64,000 nucleotides of DNA from Chelonoidis abingdonii (lineage: Eukaryota > Chordata > Testudines > Testudinidae), in the NCBI RefSeq assembly GCF_003597395.2, contig NC_133771.1:126667233-126731232 (forward strand), written 5' to 3'. Positions 58,981 through 64,000 of the stretch are shown here, piece by piece. Below the pieces are notes generated by a model. That model saw only the letters and a program-made list of their open reading frames with translations, made no database searches and was not told the DNA's origin. Each line of letters begins with the position of its first letter. The first letter of the stretch is position 1. The position numbers and the translations under genes were made by a program.

Positions 58981-60212
58981 CCAATACAGGGTTTTTGGTT
59001 CCTTTTTAGCAAATTCAGACGCTTGCAACCATTTCCTTTAAATCTTTTTTCCCCAGAAGTGACCCTCTATAGGGTATCCACCCCACCAAACCCAATGCTT
59101 CTGCTTCACTTCATTTCCATTGTCCCAGACATCTCCACATCTCTTTTCTGAAGAGCCAAGTGTGGAGAAAATGAAGTGAGTCAGGAACTTCTGAAGAGCT
59201 ATCCTTCCCGCATAGCAGCAGGACAAACTTTTTTGGGGGCGGAGGGGCAGCGGAAGAGAGTGCACAGACCCTCTCTTACTACTGTCCTGATGCCATATAG
59301 CAAGTAAGTGTGGTCTCAAGCCCATCGAGCACCAAATCAGTATGTGCCAAAAACATAACTGGAAGGGCCACACAACATCCTCGCTGTCAGGAAGTCCTGT
59401 TGCAGGTTGAGTTTCCACACACTAATGTTACAGAGGGTACTTGAAATGTTGCTCCCCAACTGTATTTTGGTGTAAAAGCTCTGTGCTATCCCTGCACATC
59501 CCTGGCCGTGCAGCCCTGCCTTAATTTCTGTAGCAGGGTCACCAATAAGTTTAACAAAGCTTTTATGTATCAAATGCCCCCCCGTCAAATTTAATAACAG
59601 AAAGTTCAACAAACAGAAAAAAAACTTTCACCCAAGCATCATAGCAAGAAGATAGAAACTATCTGAATTTCAACTTCCACAGCCAGGCCTTTTCAACACA
59701 AGGCACTCAACCTTCATTCCTTACCTAGAGTCAGGGGCTTTCTGGCAGCTACAGTTTTTTGTTATTTTTTTTTCCAGACAGCATATAGCTCCTTTCAGGC
59801 TGAGCCTCCTGCAGCTAGCTAGGAGATGCCTCTCTGAGTTCCCTTTCTTAACTGTTTACCTTCTCTGTTCCACAGGAATTACTCTCCCTAGCAGCTCTGG
59901 TAGCCTTTCACAAGGTCCAGGTGCTCATTAGCCAATTAGCTGCATAGGGAGTTAGTTACTTACAGGTAAGCAGAGATGGGTTTGTTCTCTATCACAGACA
60001 GACTAGCCCTTAACTCCCCTCAAAGGGCCAACCACCCATGAAACTAGGATTTCCTCATATAGTAACAGTGGAAATATAACTCAGCCAAGCAATGAACCCC
60101 AAGCAGACAGAGCTGTCTCTAGGACCCTTCCTCACAAAAGTCAAGAAATTGCAGTTGTTAATGAGTGTTTTACTGATGATGGAGGCATGGTGCCTAACAC
60201 AAGTTTCTAGTG

Positions 60213-60890
60213 CCAGGGTGGGCAAACTATGGCCTGGGGGCCACATCCAGCCCTTCAGATGTTTTAATACAGCCTTTCAGTGCCTTCTAGGGAGCAGGAT
60301 CCGGGGCTTGCCCTGCTCCACATGTTCCATGGCTCTGCATGGCTCCCAGAAGCAGAAGCATGTCCCTGCTCTGGCTTCTACACATAGGGGCAGCCAGGGG
60401 ACTACACATGTTGCCCCCACCCCAAGTGCTGTCTCTGCAGCTCCCATTAGCTGGGAACTGCAGCCAATAGGATGGGGGTAGCATGTAGAGCCTTTGCATA
60501 GGAGCCAGAAGAGGGACATGCCACTGCTTCTGGGAGCTGCTTGAGATAAGTGCCACTCGGAACCTGCACCACTGACCCCTTCCTGTGCCCCAACCCCCCA
60601 GCCCTGATCCCCCTCTCACCATCTGTACACATCGGTCCCAGCCCAGAGCATCCTCCTGCACCCCCATGCCCAGCCTGCGCCCTCAACTGGAGCCCCCATC
60701 CTCCCCACTCTACTGCCCCAGCCTGGAGCCCCCTCCCACACCCTGAACGCCTCATTTCTGGCCCCACCCCAGACCTCACACACCCAGCTGGGGCCCTCAC
60801 CCCCTCCTGCACCCCAACCCCCAATTTCATGAGCATTCATGGCTCACCATACAATTTCCACACCCAGATGTAAAAGTTTGCCCACCCCTG
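60213..60890. mobile_element. hAT-like non-autonomous element, 678 bp
   Basis: Ends CCAGGGTGGGCAAACTATGG and AAGTTTGCCCACCCCTG are inverted. Candidate duplication TTCTAGTG/CTCTAGCA shares the TCTAG core (5 of 8). The C-rich core (60590-60830) yields spurious open frames. Confidence 0.85.
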
Positions 60891-62129
60891 CTCTAGCATA
60901 TCCTAATGCAACACAAAGACTAGTGTGTGCTGATATTGCCCTCTTGGTGCTGACCCAAAGTAAGGATAAGAGATATATAAACCAGGGGAGTTCTCCTTTA
61001 GCTCAAGTGGCAGAGACCAGTGTTTTTGAAGCTGAAGGTGTTGCATCATTAGTCTTAGCTGGGGTAGGGTGGGGGGATGTAAAGCACTATAGCATGTGTG
61101 TATAATACAGTAATTATGCCTTGGCTGTAATGCATGGTTTCATTATACTGACCTCAGGGGCAGAGCTGTGAGGGCTGGTATGGTGTCCTCCAGGGTTAGA
61201 AAGCCTCATCAAGGAGTGCTGCACAGAGTGTTCTACCTTGCCTCTAATGTCAAGCAGTAAAATCAGGGCACATTATGTGAGACTACACCCTTCTCCCCTG
61301 AGTAGGGCCCAGGCCAGCCACCTGACTGTCATCAAAGATACCTGTGACAGAATCCCTACCCCACTATGACACCGCAACCTGTAATGCACTGAGAAATTTA
61401 AAGTGATATGACATGACCAACAGACAACGGTCACTCCACATAGGTATTTCTATTTCCAACGAGGATACACCTTTCCCACAATAACCATATTCTATTTAAG
61501 GGCCTTGCGCAAGCACAGATTACCTCAGTGGGTGCAGCCCCCTAGAAACTCTGTGATACTCCTAAACTGGAAAATTTGCCTCATATTCCAAAGACGCGCT
61601 TCAGTCTGACAACAACCTGCAGAAATCCTTGTACAATACCTTCACCCCTAGACAAGAAAGCAGAACTGGGTTGTTTCCACCCTGCTTGAAAGCATTGCAG
61701 GAGGCACTGATCATGCTCAGTTCTTCCCTATAGCTCAGCAAAAGGTAGGTTTTTCCCTACCCAACTGAAAGTCATCTAAAAAGAGGCCTGAAGACTGTCT
61801 CCCACCTGAAAACACCTTTATGAGCTGTGAGCATCAGCCACAGAAAAGAAAAGGTAGCTCCTGTAATGCTGAAGTGTTCCACTGTTCCTGGAGAACAGTG
61901 ATCTCAAGTGTCAGAAGAGGAGGGAGCTCCCACAAATAGGTGACCCCTTCCTTCACAAGTGCAACTGGGGATGGGGAAACAGCCAACATTTCAGGCATGT
62001 GATTATAGTAGGCAAGACCCAACTTGCAAATCAGCTGCCCTTCATCAGAGACAAGAGAGACTACCCGATTGCCCCCACCCTCCCATGACTTATTTCTTTT
62101 AAGCAAAAAGCTAGGCTAATTCTATAGGA

Positions 62130-62220
62130 TATGCATCTGACAAAGTGGGTATTCACCCATGAAAGCTCATGCTCCAAAACGTCTGTTAGTCTATAAGGTG
62201 CCACAGGATTCTTTGCTGCT
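62130..62220. mobile_element. Hairpin retroposon copy F, 91 bp, with 9-bp TSD
   Basis: Exact duplication TCTATAGGA at 62121-62129 and 62221-62229. Starts TATGCATCTGACAAAG, stem GTGGGTATTCACCCAT, GAAAGCTCATGC and ends at TTTGCTGCT, about 37 bp short of copy C's far end. So the TGCATC end is fixed and the other end truncated. Confidence 0.9.
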
Positions 62221-62389
62221 TCTATAGGAACTCCTAGTCTTTGCACAGTACAGTGGAAGGAGTGGTCCCAGCCAGACACACATTTGCTGCTGAATAGGAC
62301 TTTGTGACTATGATACAAAGCAATATGATTGACAAGAACTGAATTCTATATCTAGTAGCCTGGAAAATACCTAATATAGTCAGTAGGAG

Positions 62390-62995
62390 AGAGTGTAGTG
62401 TAGTGAGGAGGCACTCAATTGGGAATCAGGAAACTTAGTTACTGACTGCCTCTGATCTGATCTGGATACACTGGGCAAGTAACTTCACCTCTCTCATAGT
62501 CACCAACTTTCCCTCTTTTACGTGGGTGCTCGACCCACCCCGCTCTTGCCCCCACTCCACCCCTTCCATGAGGCCCCGCCTCTTCCCACCCCTTCCTCAC
62601 CCCTATTCCAACTCCTTCCCCAAATCCGCACCTCTTCCCTGCCTCCTCCCTTGAGCATGCCATGTTCCCACTCGTCCCCCGCTCCACTTCCTGGAGCATG
62701 CTAACGCTGCCAAACAGCTGTTTGGTGGTGGCCAGGCAGGAAGCGCTGGGAGGTAGGCAGAGTGGGGATGCGGTGCGCTTGGGGTGGGGGAGAGGAGATG
62801 GGGCGGGAGCTTGGCTGCCGGTGGGTGCAGAGCACCCACTAATTTTTTCCCTTGAGTGCTCCAGCCCCGGAGCACCCACGGAGTCTGCGCCTATGATCTC
62901 TCTGTGCCTCAGTTTCCACACCTGTAAAATACAATCCTTTACAGCTTTTTTATGAAACACTTGGGAGATTCTACGGATGGAAAGCATCTCTATAA
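62390..62995 (+). mobile_element. MIR SINE split by a MITE
   Basis: Left half: GTGTAGTGTAGTGAGGAGGC, GGAATCAGGAAACTTAGTTA, CTGGGCAAGTAACTTCACCT. Right half from 62904: GTGCCTCAGTTTCCACACCT, GTAAAATAC and a decayed tail. The element at 62495-62895 separates them. Confidence 0.8.
62495..62895. mobile_element. 401-bp hAT-like element inside a MIR
   Basis: Target duplication ACCTCTCT/ATCTCTCT (62487-62494, 62896-62903; 7 of 8). Ends CATAGTCACCAACTT and GGAGTCTGCGCCTATG are diverged inverted repeats. GC-rich core with repeated GAGCACCCAC/GTGGGTGCTC units. Confidence 0.83.
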
Positions 62996-63037
62996 TGATA
63001 TTCTGTGTGTTTCTCTGAAGCCTAGAATGTCTGTTCA

Positions 63038-63170
63038 GTCAGTGTGAAGCAATGAAAGGAGCTACAAGCTTGATTGAGAGCTCTTTTTGTTCAGAATATC
63101 GGCCGGCTGAATCTTCACTGGGTTTCACAGTCTGTTACCTTCCATTTTTAAAGTTCTCAGCCATTTTGAA
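63038..63170. repeat. Diverged direct repeat, unit 1
   Basis: Starts GTCAGTGTGAAG and includes TTTTTGTTCAGAATATCGGC and TTTCACAGTCTGTTACC. The same order recurs 440 bp downstream. Confidence 0.8.
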
Positions 63171-63477
63171 CTTTACAGATTACTCCCATGAGGTGTACAG
63201 CTACAGTAAGGCATGTACCTATGCCATGCTGAGAGTCTTAAACCATTGTGATATCACAGGTAACTCAAGTAGTCACCAATCTCACCCTACAGCTAATTTG
63301 CATGCATAATTTTAATTGGTTGTATGAGGGAGACTACACAGATGGTGGATTACTTGGCCCAACTGCCATCCACACAAATCAACACAAGTCTCTTAGCACA
63401 ACATCCCCAAACACAAATCAACTCAAAACAGTCTACGTAATAACTCCAAATACGACTCTGAAGGCTAGCCTGTCTGA

Positions 63478-63620
63478 GTCAGTGTGAAGGTATGGAAACA
63501 GCTAAAAGCACAGTTGAGAGTTCTTTACCCTCTTTTTGTTCAGAATATCATCACGCTGAATTATCACTTGGATTCACAGTCTGTCACCACACAATTTTTA
63601 AGTTCTTGGCAATTTTTGGC
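63478..63620. repeat. Diverged direct repeat, unit 2
   Basis: Starts GTCAGTGTGAAG and includes CTTTTTGTTCAGAATATCAT, GATTCACAGTCTGTCACC and TTTTTAAGTTCTTGGC. It has a short insertion relative to unit 1. The pair suggests a roughly 440-bp tandem period running off the window. Confidence 0.8.
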
Positions 63621-64000
63621 TTTTTTCTCCCACACATACATGATTCTACAAATTATACCCATTATTCAGCTACTAGTGATTATTAAAAACCTGGACAACA
63701 GTTTCAGCTCAGCCGTACATTCACGAAGAGCAATCCCATCCATCAGCCAACTGGAATACTTTTTCTCTGTTCAGGTCACTGCATACTTTACAATGTGATA
63801 TTCCCTATGAGCCAGTGGTTGAATTACAACTTTGTCCCATGCCAGAGTATCACTAAAGATTATGCATCTCCCTTTTTGCAGAGCATTGTACCTGTAGTCT
63901 CACTTTTCCTGCAGTTTTTAAAATGTGATTAAGGTGTCTGCACTTACATTGTTAAATTTTAAAGATATTAGAAAAACATAGCATGATCTTGGACCTTAGT

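Larger units (their letters stand above)
39383..64000 (-). other. AGPAT4: Intron 1 of AGPAT4 (upstream, partial)
   Basis: The coding exon has an acceptor, so it is preceded by an intron and at least one non-coding exon. That exon is not identified; the only CpG-rich block here (40.48-40.96 kb) lies inside a transposon. Stretches in which I recognise nothing: 39383-40181, 42721-44570, 45160-45590, 45792-46154, 46240-47640, 49070-49920, 50061-50900, 52030-52520, 52590-53120, 53260-53620, 53815-54080, 54845-55690, 55890-56835, 56920-57520, 57665-58530, 58985-60200, 60900-62120 and 63625-64000. Confidence 0.6.

Noticed and set aside
60447..60873. Overlapping open frames of 107-129 codons
   Set aside because: They fall in the C-rich core of the hAT element 60213-60890.
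1..64000. tRNA or rRNA genes
   Set aside because: The only tRNA-like strings are SINE heads and the palindrome arms; none folds into a full cloverleaf with an anticodon arm that I could support.

Overview
This is vertebrate, intron-dominated DNA, most likely from a turtle (a crocodilian or other reptile is less likely). The grounds are truncated CR1 LINEs, MIR-type SINEs, many hAT- and mariner-like TIR elements, a decayed Ty3/Gypsy element, and a short retroposon ending in a GUGGG-type hairpin that I associate from memory with turtle and crocodilian genomes. The species call is inference. There is no bacterial-style gene organisation, and nearly all long open frames are transposon remnants or chance.

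One host gene is identifiable. On the minus strand at 39158-39382 lies the first coding exon of AGPAT4 (1-acylglycerol-3-phosphate acyltransferase delta): an ATG, 59 codons encoding the N-terminal membrane segments, a consensus GTAAGA donor and a pyrimidine-rich acceptor. The window therefore reads, on the minus strand, as intron 1 (39383-64000), this exon, and the following intron (1-39157). No other exon was recognised; the acyltransferase catalytic exons should lie beyond coordinate 1.

Layout. 1-7 kb: microsatellite plus a hairpin retroposon copy, a TIR element, and a complete but dead Ty3/Gypsy retrotransposon (2322-6966, minus strand) with two LTRs and a 5-bp target duplication; a 191-bp MITE sits in one LTR. 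7-17 kb: sparse AT-rich intron with a Tigger-like element, hAT elements, a mariner-like MITE and a CR1 3' piece. 17-20.3 kb: a minus-strand retroelement gag region (RS-rich, zinc finger, TATA-like box) broken by two MITEs, then a GC-rich repeat. 20.4-29 kb: L2-like and MIR relics, MITEs, and a longer copy of the hairpin retroposon. 30-38 kb: a long CR1 fragment with RT motifs, a GC-rich TIR element, a hAT element with a second transposon inside it, and two hairpin-retroposon insertions, one of them tail-to-tail. 39-45 kb: the AGPAT4 exon, then a 2.5-kb TIR element with nested GC-rich material and a smaller relative. 45-64 kb: mariner and hAT MITEs, a possible ERV LTR, a tRNA-like palindrome, a CR1 3' end, MIR SINEs split by MITEs, and a diverged direct repeat at the right edge.

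Many insertions have target-site duplications readable directly from the sequence (8 bp for hAT-like elements, TA for mariner-like, 5 bp for Gypsy, 9-13 bp for the hairpin retroposon). These give boundaries and relative ages. The most interesting signal is the hairpin retroposon: independent insertions share one terminus, their stem changes in a paired way, and the flanking bases resemble part of a hammerhead-ribozyme core.
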